64,000 nucleotides of DNA from JADJOY01 sp016713535 [NCBI: Deltaproteobacteria bacterium] (GCA_016713535.1 JADJOY010000007.1:1-64000), one strand, 5' to 3'; positions 43,962-54,052 are shown, numbered from the stretch's first letter. A program made the numbers and translations. The notes: a model not told the origin generated them from the letters alone.

Positions 43962-44955
43962 TCAGTTCCAGGGCAGCGCGGCGCGGGTGGACCAGTAACG
44001 CGCGGGCGCCTCGGCGAGCGCCGCGAGCTCGGCGGACGCCTCCTCGCTCCACTCCACGTCGAGGGCGCGCAGGTTGGACCCGAGCTGCTCCGCGCTCGCG
44101 GCGCCGCTCAGCACCACGTCCACCCACGGCTGCGCGAGGACCGCGGCGAGTGCCAGCGCGTCGCGGGGGCAACCGAGCCGCGCGCCCCAGCGGTCGAGGA
44201 GCGCGTCCTGCGCCGCGAAGGCGGGATCGGCGTCGCGCGTGGCGAGCCGGCCGTTCGCCATGCCCTCCTTCACGATCACGCCGAGCCCGGCGGAGTGCGC
44301 CTCGGCGAGCGCCTGACCGGCCGACGTCTCGAGCAGGTTCCACGACGCCTGCACGCTCTGGAAGAGCGGTAACCCGTCGACCTCCACGGCGAGCGCGCTG
44401 CGGATGACGTCGCCCTGGTTGGCGCCGGTCACCGAGAGCCCGATCGCCACGCCCTCGGCGCGGCGCGCCGCGAGGGCCCGCAACACCCGCGCGTCCGTCA
44501 GCACGCCGGTCTCGAGGGTCGCCGAGTGGATCTGGTAGAGGTCGAGGTGCTCACCGAGCACGCCGCGGCTCTCGCGCCACTGGCGCTCGAAGGTCGCCAG
44601 CCCGTGGTCCTTCACCTCGTGGGAGGGTGCCTCGACCTTCCAGTCCGCGGTGTACGTGTAGCCCCACTTCGAGCCGACCACCACCGCGTCCGGCGCGATC
44701 CCGCGTGCCGCGATCCAGCTCGCCACGAACTCCTCGCCGCGTCCGTACGAGCGCGCCACGTCGAGGTAGCGGATGCCGGCGCTCCACGCCGCGTCGAGCA
44801 CGCCGTGTGCACGCCGCTCCATCGCCGCAACGCTCGTGTCTTCGCCCAGCTCGCGGCCGTGGCCGAGGTTCATGTAGCCCGGCCGGCCGAGCGCCGCGAG
44901 CCCCAGCCCCACACGGCTGACGGAGGCCCGTCGCCCCGAGCGTGCGCGCGTTCAC
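43962..44955 (-). CDS. Aldo/keto reductase, one frameshift near the start
   Basis: The main frame codes 316 residues with the AKR tetrad: Asp/Tyr in IRYLDVARSYGRGE, Lys in VVVGSKWGYTY and His in DLYQIHSATLETGVL; the cofactor helix is seen as QASWNLLETSAGQALAEAHSAGLGVIVKEGM. The N-terminus (VNARTLGATGLR, GTG 44955) is in another frame and joins VSRVGLGLAALGRPG when one base is added near 44927. NADPH-dependent reduction of aldehydes or ketones, substrate unknown. No partner genes; the promoter side is a repeat region. Confidence 0.87.
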
Positions 44956-45430
44956 GACCGGGAGCAGAATCACGTCTGTGTCGACGGGGGACTCGCCGAT
45001 GGGCACGTGCCAGCGGCACGCCACGAGCGAAGCCGAGTGACTCGGGGTGGACCCGCCGGGATTCACTCCCGGCGGGCGGGGCCGAAAAGCCCCCCGAAAG
45101 AGTGGCTCGGTCGACGAGTGAACTCGTCGATGGGCGCGCCGCAGCGAGCGTGTGAAGAACTCGAGCGAGGGCGAAGCGCCGCGGGGGACGGAGCCCCCCG
45201 CGCTACGAAGACCATCGTAGCGACGGGGGTTCCATCCCCCGTCGCGGGGCCTCGATCGGCCCGCGCCAGCGGCGCGCGGCGCGTTGCCGCGCCGGATTCG
45301 GGGTGGGGCCCCGTCCGGATTCACTCCGGACGGGGCGGGGTCTTGGAAAGACCCCGAGAAAACCCAGCGCGGGGCGCTTGGATAGCCCCCCGCAGTGACA
45401 CGGCGGCAAGCCGGAAGGCCTGGACGCCGT
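44956..45430. repeat. Repeat-rich gap without genes
   Basis: Two related hairpin blocks each contain GGATTCACTCC: CCCGCCGGGATTCACTCCCGGCGGG at about 45051-45075 and a CCGTCCGGATTCACTCCGGACGG core at about 45311-45334. Between them lie a GCGGGGGACGGAGCCCCCCGCGCTACG element (45181) and GTAGCGACGGGGGTTCCATCCCCCGTCGC (45218). A GGGGTCTT-GGAAAGACCCC hairpin follows at 45340. The same elements, inverted, recur at 61430-61505. Confidence 0.7.
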
Positions 45431-45431
45431 G

Positions 45432-45776
45432 TCACGCGGAAACCAGCAGCGGCGCGATCCAGGCGCGGACGTCCTGGTTCACCGGCACCCGATAGCGATG
45501 GGTGCGCCACAGCTCGTCCTTGCCCTCGACGAGGAGGAAGGCGTCGGTCGGGAGCTCCGACACGATCTTGCGGAACGCCTCGCGCAACGTCTCGTCGAAC
45601 CACAGACCCAGCCGCCCGCGCGGGGTGTCGCCGACCAGCGCGAACCAGCCATCGCTCTGGTCGAAGCCGCGCACCCGCATGATCGGCGCGTTCGCCGAGT
45701 CGGCGGCGCGGAACTTGGTGCAGTCGCTCTGCATGCGGACCTGCACGGCCCAGGCGAGACGCGTTCCGGTGCTCAT
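45432..45776 (-). CDS. Hypothetical protein
   Basis: 114 residues, ATG 45776. The sequence is mixed alpha/beta (WAVQVRMQSDCTKFRAADSAN; DGWFALVGDTPRGRLGLWFDETLREAFRKIVSELPTDAFLLVEG), has no signal peptide or membrane helix and no motif I know. Codon use (GC-rich third positions) fits a real gene, and it is divergent to the zinc-ribbon gene across a 125-base gap. Confidence 0.65.
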   Translation of the reverse strand: MSTGTRLAWAVQVRMQSDCTKFRAADSANAPIMRVRGFDQSDGWFALVGDTPRGRLGLWFDETLREAFRKIVSELPTDAFLLVEGKDELWRTHRYRVPVNQDVRAWIAPLLVSA

Positions 45777-45900
45777 CGCGGCCGCATCCTATTGATCGAG
45801 GTGCCTTCTCGCAAGGAGGTGTTGTCTCGACCCGAGCGTCGCCGTAGAGTCGAACCGAGGCCACCGCGGCCACGGGGGTTCCGCGAGATCGGAGGGAAAA

Positions 45901-46536
45901 GTGATCGTCACGTGCGCTGGTTGCGGCAAACGCTTCACGTCTCGGCTCACCGAGTGTCCGTTCTGCAAGACGGCCAATCCCACCCCCGATCTCTCCCCTC
46001 CGGCGCACGGCGCCGAGCCCTCCGCCGACGCGGCGGCACAGCTTCCCCCGCCGCCCCAGCAGTACATCCCGCCGAGCCGCTCGAGCCTGCTGCAGAAGCA
46101 GGTCGAGGGGCAGAAGGAGGGGACGAACCCGATCGTCTTCACCGTCATCAAGCTGGTGGTGGTGCTCGCGCTCCTCGGCGGCGGGGCCTTCGCGGTGAAG
46201 AGTTTCTTCACCCCCGACAAGCCCACCGTCTTCCTCGGCGCCTCGCGCGGCAACGAGGTCGAGATGCCGATCGAGAAGCTCGTCAACGCCGGGCCGGAGG
46301 TGCTCGAGCGGCGCCTGATGCTGGTGGCGAAGTTCGGCAAGCTGATGCCGGACGACGAGGGCATGAAGCGCTTCGAGGCGATCTCGGCGGCGGGCATCAG
46401 CCTGCCGATCTACGTCTCGGAGGCGCACGCGGGTGCGCTCGGCAGCCTCAAGCCCGGGCAGACCTTCGCCGCGTACGGGACCATCGAGAACAAGGGCCTC
46501 GGCTTCAACCCCAAGCCGGCGCTGGTGGTGAAGTGA
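45901..46536 (+). CDS. Zinc-ribbon single-TM protein
   Basis: 211 residues from GTG 45901. A zinc ribbon at the N-terminus (CAGC and CPFC, 17 apart) is followed by a Pro-rich linker, one membrane helix (FTVIKLVVVLALLGGGAFAVKSFF, residues ~80-103) and a periplasmic domain of about 100 residues (VEMPIEKLVNAGPEVLERRLMLVAKFGKLMPDDEGM to GQTFAAYGTIENKGLGF). This layout is common in Myxococcota-type genomes for anchored sensors, but no function is known. It stands alone. Confidence 0.78.
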   Translation: MIVTCAGCGKRFTSRLTECPFCKTANPTPDLSPPAHGAEPSADAAAQLPPPPQQYIPPSRSSLLQKQVEGQKEGTNPIVFTVIKLVVVLALLGGGAFAVKSFFTPDKPTVFLGASRGNEVEMPIEKLVNAGPEVLERRLMLVAKFGKLMPDDEGMKRFEAISAAGISLPIYVSEAHAGALGSLKPGQTFAAYGTIENKGLGFNPKPALVVK

Positions 46537-46709
46537 CGCGCGCGCGCGCGACCACCGGGGCTGGGATCCGTCGCGAAGGAACGGCCGCTCGAGCTCGGTG
46601 AGCTCGGCCCAGCGCGACCCACGGACCCGGGTGGAACGCCACGCAAGCTTCCGTTCCGTTCCGCCGGCGCCTCCTTTTCGGGGCGGTCGCGCTCGTCGCA
46701 ACGGGTTGC

Positions 46710-47674
46710 GTGGCGTGGCTCGCGCTGGAGGTGGCCCTCAGGACCCACGAGGCGAACGCGCGCGCCTCCGGATCGCCTCCCGGTGATCTCTCCCCTCGGG
46801 GCCTCTATCAGGCGAGCGTCGATCCGGCCTTACGCTACGAGCTGATCCCGAACGCGCGTGCCATCGCCGAGACTGGCGTGCCGATCGAGATCAACGGCGC
46901 CGGGTTCCGCGGCGCCCTCCCCGCCATCCCGAAGCCGCCCGGGATCACGCGGATCCTGCTCCTCGGCGATTCGGAGGTCCTGGGCGCCAAGCTCGCCGAA
47001 CGAGACACGCTGTCCGCGCAGCTCGAGCTCGCGCTCACGAAGCGCGACGGCGCGGTCTGGGAGGTCCTCAACTTCGGCACCGACGGCTAGACACGGTGCA
47101 GGAAGAGCGGCTCTTCGAGACACGTGGCGTGCCGTTCCAGCCGGACCTCGTGCTGCTCTACTTCGTCTCGAACGACGTGGTGCCTCCCGAGCTGGTGCGG
47201 TTGGCCGACGGCTGGGACCGCTCACACGTGATCCGGTGGATCCGCGATCTCGCGCTGATGCAGCGCGCGCGCCGGCTGCTCGGATCGGGCGGCGACTACC
47301 GAGAGTACGTCGAGCACGCGTATGGACCCACGTCGGGCGCGTGGCGGGTCGGTCGAGAGCGGGTGCGGCGGCTCAGGGATCGCGTCGAAGCGGCGCACGC
47401 ACGCTTCGCGGTGGTGATCGCGCCCGAGATCTTCGGGATCGAGCGCCGCGAGGAGCTCGTCGACTCGCCGTACCGCACGTTCCACCGCGCGCTCGCGAGC
47501 TTGGCCAGCGACCAGATCACCGTGATCGACCCCCTCGCGGCGCTCGCGACCTGCGCGGAGCGTCCCAGAGACCTGTGGGCGACGCCGACCGACCATCACA
47601 AGAACGGCCGCGCGAACCGCTGCATCGCCGACTTCGTCGCGGCGTCGGGGGCGCTCCCGGTGGGTGCGGGATGA
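46710..47674 (+). CDS. SGNH/GDSL-type hydrolase, membrane-anchored, one frameshift
   Basis: A hydrophobic lead (LLFGAVALVATGCVAWLALEVAL, open upstream of GTG 46710 with no start codon) is followed by the GDS block ITRILLLGDSEVLGAKLAERDTLSAQLE and, in SGNH order, the NFGTDGYN region. A one-base loss near 47090 turns GYNTVQEE into TAG; the other frame continues VQEERLFETRGVPFQ with FVSND (block III Asn), and ends TDHHKNGRANRCIAD (Asp-x-x-His block V). Expected to be an esterase or acyl-transferring enzyme on envelope sugars. Both the N-terminus and the middle are affected by indels. Confidence 0.75.
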
Positions 47675-47685
47675 GCGGCGCCTGC

Positions 47686-48099
47686 TCACACCGACGGTTC
47701 GTGAGGGCTGAGCTCGCGAACGAGCTCGAGCGACGCCTCGGGGGCGAGGCACCCGGCCGACCGCAACACGGCGAGGAATCCGGGCTCCGGCTCGACCCGC
47801 AGCCGGCCCTCGAGCCACAGCCGCCACGCGCGCGCGGTCGCGTCCTCGCCCGGCGCCAGCGGGCTCGCCAGCGCGCCCGGATCGACGCTCACCTGCGACG
47901 TGGGCGACGCGCCGGCGAGCGCCACGGTGGCGGCGCGGTAGCCCACCCACGCGCTCGCGAAGCCGCCGAGCGAGAGCGCGACCAGCGCGGCCCCGGTGAC
48001 GACCGCCGCGCGCAGCGCCGAACGTGTGACCACGAAGACCGCGAGCGCGAGCGCCACCGCGGCGAGGACGAGGAGCGCGGCGAGCACCACGAGGATCAT
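47686..48099 (-). CDS. Small membrane protein of unknown function
   Basis: 137 residues. Two adjoining hydrophobic helices at the N-terminus (MILVVLAALLVLAAVALALAV; AAVVTGAALVALSLGGFASAWVGY) precede a soluble domain (ARAWRLWLEGRLRVEPEPGFLAVLRSAGCLAPEASLELV). Not recognised. It lies on the opposite strand, convergent with the SGNH gene and divergent from the GT-C-like gene. Confidence 0.65.
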   Translation of the reverse strand: MILVVLAALLVLAAVALALAVFVVTRSALRAAVVTGAALVALSLGGFASAWVGYRAATVALAGASPTSQVSVDPGALASPLAPGEDATARAWRLWLEGRLRVEPEPGFLAVLRSAGCLAPEASLELVRELSPHEPSV

Positions 48100-48149
48100 C
48101 GGCGACCGGGTGGGCGCGCCGCGGCGGCGCGCCCGGCGCGAGGTCTACC

Positions 48150-49847
48150 ATGAGCGGCGCCGAGGGCTCCACGGGCGGCGAGCGCCGCGCGGACCCTCGC
48201 CGAGCGCGGCGCTCGATCGCCCTCGCCTCGCTGGCCTTCGCGATCGGCGTGGGCGCGGGCCTGGCGCAGCTCCGCGTGGTCACGTTCGACGGCCTCCTCG
48301 AGTACATCCGCGACGCCACGGTGCTCACCGACGGCGGGCTCGCGGCCTACCGCCACGCGGTCCACCCGGTGGGCTACCCGACGGCCCTCGCGGTCGTCGC
48401 GCACCTCACCCAGGCCTCGCTGTTCGCCGCGGCCCGCATGGTGTCGTGGCTGGCGGGCCTCGCGGTGCTGCCGCTGCTCGCGGCCGTGGCGCGGCGCGCG
48501 TTCGGAGAGACCGAGCGCGCCCTCGCGCCGTGGGCCGCGATCGCGGGATCGGCGCTGGTCGCGCACACCCTCGAGCCGTCGAGCACGGTGCCCGCCGCGA
48601 CCCTTCAGCTCGCGTCGATCGCGATCCTCCTCGGCGATCCGGGCTCGCCGCGACGGCTCGCGCTCGCGGGTACCACGGTCGCGCTCGCGTGGCTGGTCCG
48701 TTACCCGAGCATCCTCGTGTTCGGGGCGACCGTGGTGTGGCTGGTGGCGCGGCTCCGCCGCGAGCCGCGCCGGCTCGGGCTCGCGCTCGCCGCGTACGTC
48801 GTGCCGTTCGCCGTGCTGGCGAGCCCGCAGATGGCGCTCAACGTGGCGCACGGCCTCGATCCGTTCATCGCCAACAACGCGGGCTACATCCTGCGGGCCG
48901 AGCGCGGCCACTTCGCCGCGGACCAGACGATCGTCAGCATGCTGCTCCTGGAGGGCGGCCGCGCCGCCGCGTTCTGGCTGAAGAACCTGAGCCTGTTCGT
49001 GGTCTTCAACGCGCCGCTGATCGCCGCGATGGCGTGGGTCGGCTACCGCGAGCGCAACGCCCGCGTCGGCTACCTGGCGACGGTCGTCACGGTCCAGCAG
49101 CTCGTGCTGCCGCTCACCAACTTCAATCCGAAGTTCTACCTGCTCGATCGCTGGCTGCTGCTCGCCTTCACGTTGCGCGCGGGGGTGCTGCTCGCGCCTC
49201 GCATCGGCGCCGCGTGGACGAGGCGCGCGCCGCTCGACGCGCGCGGACTCGCGCGCGCCGCCGCGGCGGGCCTCGCGGCGTGCCTGGTCGCGCCACTCGC
49301 GGCGATCTACCTCACCTTCCGCGTCCTCGAGGTGCGCTCGATGCTCGGCGCCGACGACGTCGGCGCCGGCCACCAGGCGCTCACCGCCGCCCTCCACGAT
49401 CACGGCTACTCGACACCCGGCGAGCTGCTCGGCTGCACCAACGTCCACTACGACCTGCGCGCCCTCGACGAGGACCGGGTCGTCTACTACCGCGAAGCCA
49501 CGGTGGGGCTCGGCTCGATCCCCCGCTTCACCAGCGGCGCCGCGCTCGAGGAGTTCCTGCGCGCGCACGGCCTGCGGTTCGTGCTCTACGACGCCGAGGA
49601 CCGCGCCAACTGCCCCGACCTGGCCTTCCTGTTCGAGCCCGAGACGCTACCGGATACGCTCGAACCGCTGTGGATCGACGACTTCTACAACCAGACCGAT
49701 CGGCTCGCGCTCTACCGGCTGGTCGAGCCGCCCCCGGCGCCGCTCACCGGCGAGGCGCGGCGCGCGCGCTGGCAGGCGGTGCGCGTGCCGTCGCTCAAGG
49801 GACTCTTCGACGACTGGGCGCGACGGCTCGGGAGCACACCGGGATGA
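48150..49847 (+). CDS. Polytopic membrane protein, GT-C/PMT-like glycosyltransferase
   Basis: 565 residues with about ten to eleven membrane helices. An acidic stretch after the first helix (VTFDGLLEYIRDATVLTDG) and the HAVHPVGYPTAL segment resemble the catalytic loop of GT39/GT83-type enzymes (Asp-rich loop then a PPL/YPLL-like motif). A C-terminal periplasmic domain (TPGELLGCTNVHYDLRALDEDRVVYYREATVGLGS) looks like that of other lipid-linked sugar transferases. It would use polyprenyl-phosphate sugar. It shares an ATGA overlap with the TraB/GumN gene. A general membrane protein is the alternative. Confidence 0.75.
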   Translation: MSGAEGSTGGERRADPRRARRSIALASLAFAIGVGAGLAQLRVVTFDGLLEYIRDATVLTDGGLAAYRHAVHPVGYPTALAVVAHLTQASLFAAARMVSWLAGLAVLPLLAAVARRAFGETERALAPWAAIAGSALVAHTLEPSSTVPAATLQLASIAILLGDPGSPRRLALAGTTVALAWLVRYPSILVFGATVVWLVARLRREPRRLGLALAAYVVPFAVLASPQMALNVAHGLDPFIANNAGYILRAERGHFAADQTIVSMLLLEGGRAAAFWLKNLSLFVVFNAPLIAAMAWVGYRERNARVGYLATVVTVQQLVLPLTNFNPKFYLLDRWLLLAFTLRAGVLLAPRIGAAWTRRAPLDARGLARAAAAGLAACLVAPLAAIYLTFRVLEVRSMLGADDVGAGHQALTAALHDHGYSTPGELLGCTNVHYDLRALDEDRVVYYREATVGLGSIPRFTSGAALEEFLRAHGLRFVLYDAEDRANCPDLAFLFEPETLPDTLEPLWIDDFYNQTDRLALYRLVEPPPAPLTGEARRARWQAVRVPSLKGLFDDWARRLGSTPG

Positions 49848-50929
49848 GCGGACGATCCACCTCCACGCGCTCCGTCACCGCGTTCTTCGCGCTCGTGCTG
49901 CTGCTCGCTCCGGACGTCTTCGCCGGCGAGCTCCGCCGCTGGGTCGACGCCAACGGCCAGGTCCACATCAGCGACGGCGCGCCACCGGTGGGCGCGCGCG
50001 GCGGGTCGAGCGCGGGCACCGGCGCGGTCACGACGGTCCCGAGTGCCGCGGCTTCTCCGATCCAGCGTGGGCGCGGCGCGGGCAAGTACACCCTGGGGCT
50101 GCTGTGGCGGATCGAGCCGGTGGCCGACGGCGGCGGAGCGCGCGTCGAGCCCAGCTACGTGTTCGGCACCATGCACTCGGCGGACCCGCGGGTGCGCAAC
50201 CTCAAGCCGGACGTCGAGCGCACCTTCCACGACGCGACCAGCTTCTGCGCCGAGGCCACCCTCGACGGCAGCGCGCTGCTCTCGGTCGGCCACCGGATGA
50301 TGATCGGCGACGGGCGCTCCCTCGACCAGATCCTGGGCGCGGATCTCTATGGCGAGGTGGCCCCGCTCATGGAAGCGCGCGGCATGCCGGACGCATTCCT
50401 GCCGATGCTGCAGCCGTGGGTGGTCCTGCTCAGCCTGAGCATGCCGGCCTCGGCGACCGGCTCGCAGCCCGGCGACATCCTCGACGTGGACCTCATGAAC
50501 CGCGCCCAGGCCGACGGCAAGACGGTGTGCGGCCTCGAGACCCTCGACGAGCAGATCGACGCGGTCTCCAAGATCCCCGAGCGCGACTTGATCGCCAACA
50601 TCCGCAGCGCCGCGAAGGCCGCGGCGGGCCTCGAGGCGGTGTACGCGAAGGCGACCGAGCTCTACGTGCAGGAGGACCTCGCCGGGCTCGCGGCGCTCGA
50701 CGCGGGCGAGAGCGGCGACGCCGGCGAGCGGCGCCGCGCGGCCGACTTCGAGCGGCGCCTGCTCGACGACCGCAACGTGCGCATGGTCGACCGCATGGCG
50801 TCGCGCATCGACCGCGGCGGCGCCTTCATCGCGATCGGCGCCGGGCACCTGGGCGGCGAGCGCGGCGTGCTCGCGCTCCTCGAGCGCCGCGGCTACGCGG
50901 TGAAGCGCGTCACGCCGGTCGCGCCGTAG
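49844..50929 (+). CDS. TraB/GumN-family protein with an N-terminal DUF4124-like segment
   Basis: 361 residues. Sec signal (SVTAFFALVLLLAPDVFAG) then RRWVDANGQVHISDGAPP, a DUF4124-type lead. The TraB/GumN (Tiki-like) metalloprotease fold carries YVFGTMHSAD (GxxH with the zinc-binding His), and the second His in FIAIGAGHLGGERG. The middle helix bundle (DLMNRAQADGKTVCGLETLDEQIDAV) holds the family ETL motif. Members are predicted periplasmic proteases of unknown target. ATG 49844 overlaps the GT-C-like gene by four bases, so the two belong to one unit. Confidence 0.9.
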   Translation: MSGRSTSTRSVTAFFALVLLLAPDVFAGELRRWVDANGQVHISDGAPPVGARGGSSAGTGAVTTVPSAAASPIQRGRGAGKYTLGLLWRIEPVADGGGARVEPSYVFGTMHSADPRVRNLKPDVERTFHDATSFCAEATLDGSALLSVGHRMMIGDGRSLDQILGADLYGEVAPLMEARGMPDAFLPMLQPWVVLLSLSMPASATGSQPGDILDVDLMNRAQADGKTVCGLETLDEQIDAVSKIPERDLIANIRSAAKAAAGLEAVYAKATELYVQEDLAGLAALDAGESGDAGERRRAADFERRLLDDRNVRMVDRMASRIDRGGAFIAIGAGHLGGERGVLALLERRGYAVKRVTPVAP

Positions 50930-50962
50930 GAGGCGCGCCAGGTATCGATCGACGGCGCGTCC

Positions 50963-51076
50963 CGTAGGGGCGACCGCAAGGTCGCCCGCGATCGGGACCG
51001 ATCGCCCTGGAGGGCGGCCGCTTCGTCGGCCGCCCCAGCGCGCGACCTGGGGTCGTCGACGAAGCGACCACCCTCC
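50963..51076. repeat. REP hairpin plus facing-hairpin BIME
   Basis: GTAGGGGCGACCGCAAGGTCGCC (50963-50986) precedes a complete facing pair 51006-51076: CCTGGAGGGCGGCCG...CGGCCGCCCC on the left and GGGGTCGTCGACGAAGCGACC...CCTCCA on the right, as at 13931. Confidence 0.75.
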
Positions 51077-51116
51077 ATCGGGCGCCACCGATCCGTCGAG
51101 TCCTACGGGGATACCG

Positions 51117-52820
51117 CTACGACGCCGGCGTGAGCGGCAGGCCGATGCGCTTGAAGAGGCTGGTGAAGTCGTCGTCCTCGATCGGCTTCTTCAGGAACTC
51201 GCCGCCGCGCGGGATGAGCTTCGCGAGGTCGCGGTCGGCCGAGCGGTCCGAGAGCAGCACGATCGGCGTGATCGCGGTGCGCGGAAACGAGCGCAGGATC
51301 TGGCTCGCCTCGAGCCCGCTGATCTTGGGCATGTAGACGTTCACGAACACCACGTCGGTGCCGCGCCCGAGGGCGGCCTCGACGAGGCCGTAGCCGTCGG
51401 TCACGCGCACCACGTCGAGCCCGAAGCGGTCGAGGACCTCGGTGAGCATCCGCGCCTCCTCCGCGTCCGGCTCGCCGAGGATCGCGCGCCGGCGCGACAC
51501 CTCGGTGGGCTCCTTGTGGTGGAAGCGCTCGCGCGCGCGCTCGAGGTCCTCGAGCAGCGCCGCCGAGTCGCGGTAGCGCTCGGCGGGCGTCTTGGCGAGG
51601 CACTTGAGCACGATGCCCTCGACGTACGAGCTCACTCCCGAGTTCAGGGTGCGCAGGGGCCGGGGCCGCTCCATGAGGTGCTTCTGCGCGGTCGGGATGA
51701 GGTGCTGGCCCTTGCACGGCACCGTCCCGGTGAGCATCTCGTAGAGCACGCAGCCGAACGAGTAGACGTCGGTGGCGGGCACCACCGGCTTGTCCTCGAA
51801 CTGCTCGGGCGCCATGTAGGCCGGCGTACCGAGCAGCATGCCGTCGTGGGTGATGCGGATGTCCTCGGGCCGCCGCGCCAGCCCGAAGTCCAGCACCATC
51901 GCCTTCCCTTCCGGCGTGACCATCAGGTTCGACGACTTGATGTCGCGGTGGACGATGCCGATGCGGTGGCAGGCCGCGAGCCCCTCGGCCGCCTGGGTCG
52001 CGATGTCGAGCGCCTCGTCCTCGCCGAGGAAGCCGCGCTCCTTGATGACCTCGGAGAGCGGCACTCCGGGCACGTACTCCATCGCCAGGAACGCGCGTTC
52101 GCCGATGCGGCCGATCTCGTAGATCGTCGCGACGTGCTGGTTCTTGATCTGGCGCGAGAGCCGGATCTCGTGGCGCAGCCGCTTGGTCCAGCTCTCGTCG
52201 TCCGACCACTCGAAGCGCAGCACCTTGAGTGCCACGATCTCGCCGAGCTCCTTGTCGTACGCCTTGAAGACCTCGGAGGTGCCGCCCCGGCCGATGCGGT
52301 CGATGAGCTCGTAGCGGCTGTTGCGCCCCACCGCCTCGCGCTGCGATCTGGGTGGCGCCTCGCTCCGCGGCTGGATCTCCTCGGTGGGCGCGTCGTCGGA
52401 GTTGAGGGCGGCCTCGCGATCCGCCTCGGCCTCGGCGGCGCGCTCCACGGTGCGCTGCGCCTGCCGCTCGAGCACCGCGAGCCGCACGCTCAAGAGGCCC
52501 ATGTCGAGCGGCTTGGTGAGGTAGTCGTCCGCTCCCGCCTCGAGCACCCGCTGCACGGCATCGTGCTGGTTCTGCAGCGTGCACACCACGATCAGCGAGC
52601 CCGCGCCACGCGGCGAGCGGCGCAGCCGCCTGCACACCTCGAGGCCGTCCATGTCGGGAAGCTCGGCGTCGAGGACCACCAGCGGGAACTCGCCGACGGC
52701 GTACGAGGCCACCGCCGAGGTGCCGTCCGTGACGGTGGTGACATCGTGGCCGCGAGCGCGCAGCACCGCCTGCATCAGCGCGCGCATCGCCTCGTCGGCC
52801 TCGACGAGCAGCGTCTTCAT
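51117..52820 (-). CDS. Receiver - Ser/Thr kinase - degenerate receiver protein
   Basis: 567 residues, ATG 52820. The N-terminal receiver (1-115) has VVLDAELPDMDG with the phospho-acceptor Asp 51 and YLTKPLD with Lys 103. A helical linker leads to a Hanks kinase (168-430): RIGRGGTSEVF, ALKVLRFE with Lys 199, HRDIKSSNLMV (291-), VLDFGLARR (310-), MAPEQF, and terminal LAKTPAERYRDSAAL. A second receiver (445-560) keeps the fold and its switch Lys (FLKKPI) but has Asn in place of the Asp (VFVNVYMPKISG, Asn 494). So a phospho-relay could tune the kinase through the first receiver, while the second probably binds constitutively. Cytosolic. Confidence 0.93.
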   Translation of the reverse strand: MKTLLVEADEAMRALMQAVLRARGHDVTTVTDGTSAVASYAVGEFPLVVLDAELPDMDGLEVCRRLRRSPRGAGSLIVVCTLQNQHDAVQRVLEAGADDYLTKPLDMGLLSVRLAVLERQAQRTVERAAEAEADREAALNSDDAPTEEIQPRSEAPPRSQREAVGRNSRYELIDRIGRGGTSEVFKAYDKELGEIVALKVLRFEWSDDESWTKRLRHEIRLSRQIKNQHVATIYEIGRIGERAFLAMEYVPGVPLSEVIKERGFLGEDEALDIATQAAEGLAACHRIGIVHRDIKSSNLMVTPEGKAMVLDFGLARRPEDIRITHDGMLLGTPAYMAPEQFEDKPVVPATDVYSFGCVLYEMLTGTVPCKGQHLIPTAQKHLMERPRPLRTLNSGVSSYVEGIVLKCLAKTPAERYRDSAALLEDLERARERFHHKEPTEVSRRRAILGEPDAEEARMLTEVLDRFGLDVVRVTDGYGLVEAALGRGTDVVFVNVYMPKISGLEASQILRSFPRTAITPIVLLSDRSADRDLAKLIPRGGEFLKKPIEDDDFTSLFKRIGLPLTPAS

Positions 52821-52863
52821 CGGCGGCTCGCGTGCCCGCGCGCGATGGCCATCGGCGGCGGCT

Positions 52864-54052
52864 TCACGCGCCCGGCCCCAGCACGAAGACCGTCGACACG
52901 CTGCCCGGACCGCCGAGGGTGTGCGCGAGGCCGAGGTCCGCCTTCGGCACCTGCATCTTGCCGGCGCGGCCGCGGATCTGGTCGGCGATCTGGTTGATCA
53001 TGCGCACGCCCGAGGCGCCGATCGGGTGGCCGCAGCTCTTGAGCCCGCCACCGGTGTTCACGGGCAGCCGCCCGCCGAGGCGGGTGACGTTGTCGTGGAT
53101 CAGCTCCCAGCCGCGCCCGCGCGGCGCGAGCCCCAGGTCCTCGTAGTTGAGGATCTCGGTGATCGTGAAGCAGTCGTGGCACTCGACCACGTCGAAGGCG
53201 CGTGCCGGATCGGTGACGCCGGCGTCCGCGTACGCGGCCGCCGCGGCCCGCTGCGTGGCCTCGAAACCCAGGAAATCCCAGTCCGGCTTCATCTGCGCGC
53301 CAAAGTAGCCGTTCGCGACCGCAAGACCGATGCCGCGGATCACCACCGGATCCTTCACGTAGTCGCGGGCGCGGTCGGCGCGGGTCAGGATCACCGCGGC
53401 GGCGCCGTCGGTGGTGGGGCAGCAGTCGTAGAGCCTGAGCGGCTCGGCCACCGGCGGCGCCTTGCGCGCCGCTTCCTCGGTGATCGCCTTGCGGAAGTGG
53501 GCGCGCGGGTTGAGAGCGCCGTGCTCGTGGTTCTTGACCGCGACCTTGTCGAGGGTGCCCTCGTCGAGGCGGTTCTGCTCGAGGTAGCGCGTGGCGAGGA
53601 GCGCGAACATGCCGGGCGCCGTGCGCCCCTTGCAGAGCAGCGGGTGGCCGCGCTCGACGTGCTGCGCCACCAGGCTGCCACGCGACGGCACGTCGCGCAT
53701 CTTCTCCACACCCACCGCGAGCGCCACGTCGAAGGCGCCCGAGGCGACCGCGAACGCGGCGTTGCGCACCGCCTCCATGCCCGTGCAGCACAGGTTGGAG
53801 ACGCGCGTGACGGGGATGGGATAGAGGTGGAGCGGCTCGGCCACCGCGGTGCCCGAGGCGCCCTCGTAGCCCCCATGCCATGGGGAGATACGTGCCGAGC
53901 CACGCGGCCTGGATGTCGGCGAGGCCGAGGCCGGCGTCCTGGACCGCGAGGGTCACGGCCTCGGCGAGCATGTCGGTGAGGCTCTGATCGAAGTTCTCGC
54001 CGAAGCGGATCGTGCCGCTGCCGATGATCGCGACCTCGCCGCCGATGCCCAT
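52864..54052 (-). CDS. Thiolase-family acyl-CoA acyltransferase, one frameshift
   Basis: N-terminal frame: MGIGGEVAIIGSGTIRFGENFDQSLTDMLAEAV to WLGTYLPMAWG, from ATG 54052. A one-base shift at a G/C run near 53868 leads into EPLHLYPIPVTRVSNLCCTGMEAVRNAAF (nucleophilic Cys), ALNPRAHFRKAITEE, DVVECHDCFTITEIL and NTGGGLKSCGHPIGASGVRM with the catalytic His. Restored length is about 395 residues. Unlike the 8673 protein both Cys and His are in place, so condensation or thiolysis is likely. It follows the HMG-CoA-synthase-like/DUF35 gene with TGATG overlap. Confidence 0.87.
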
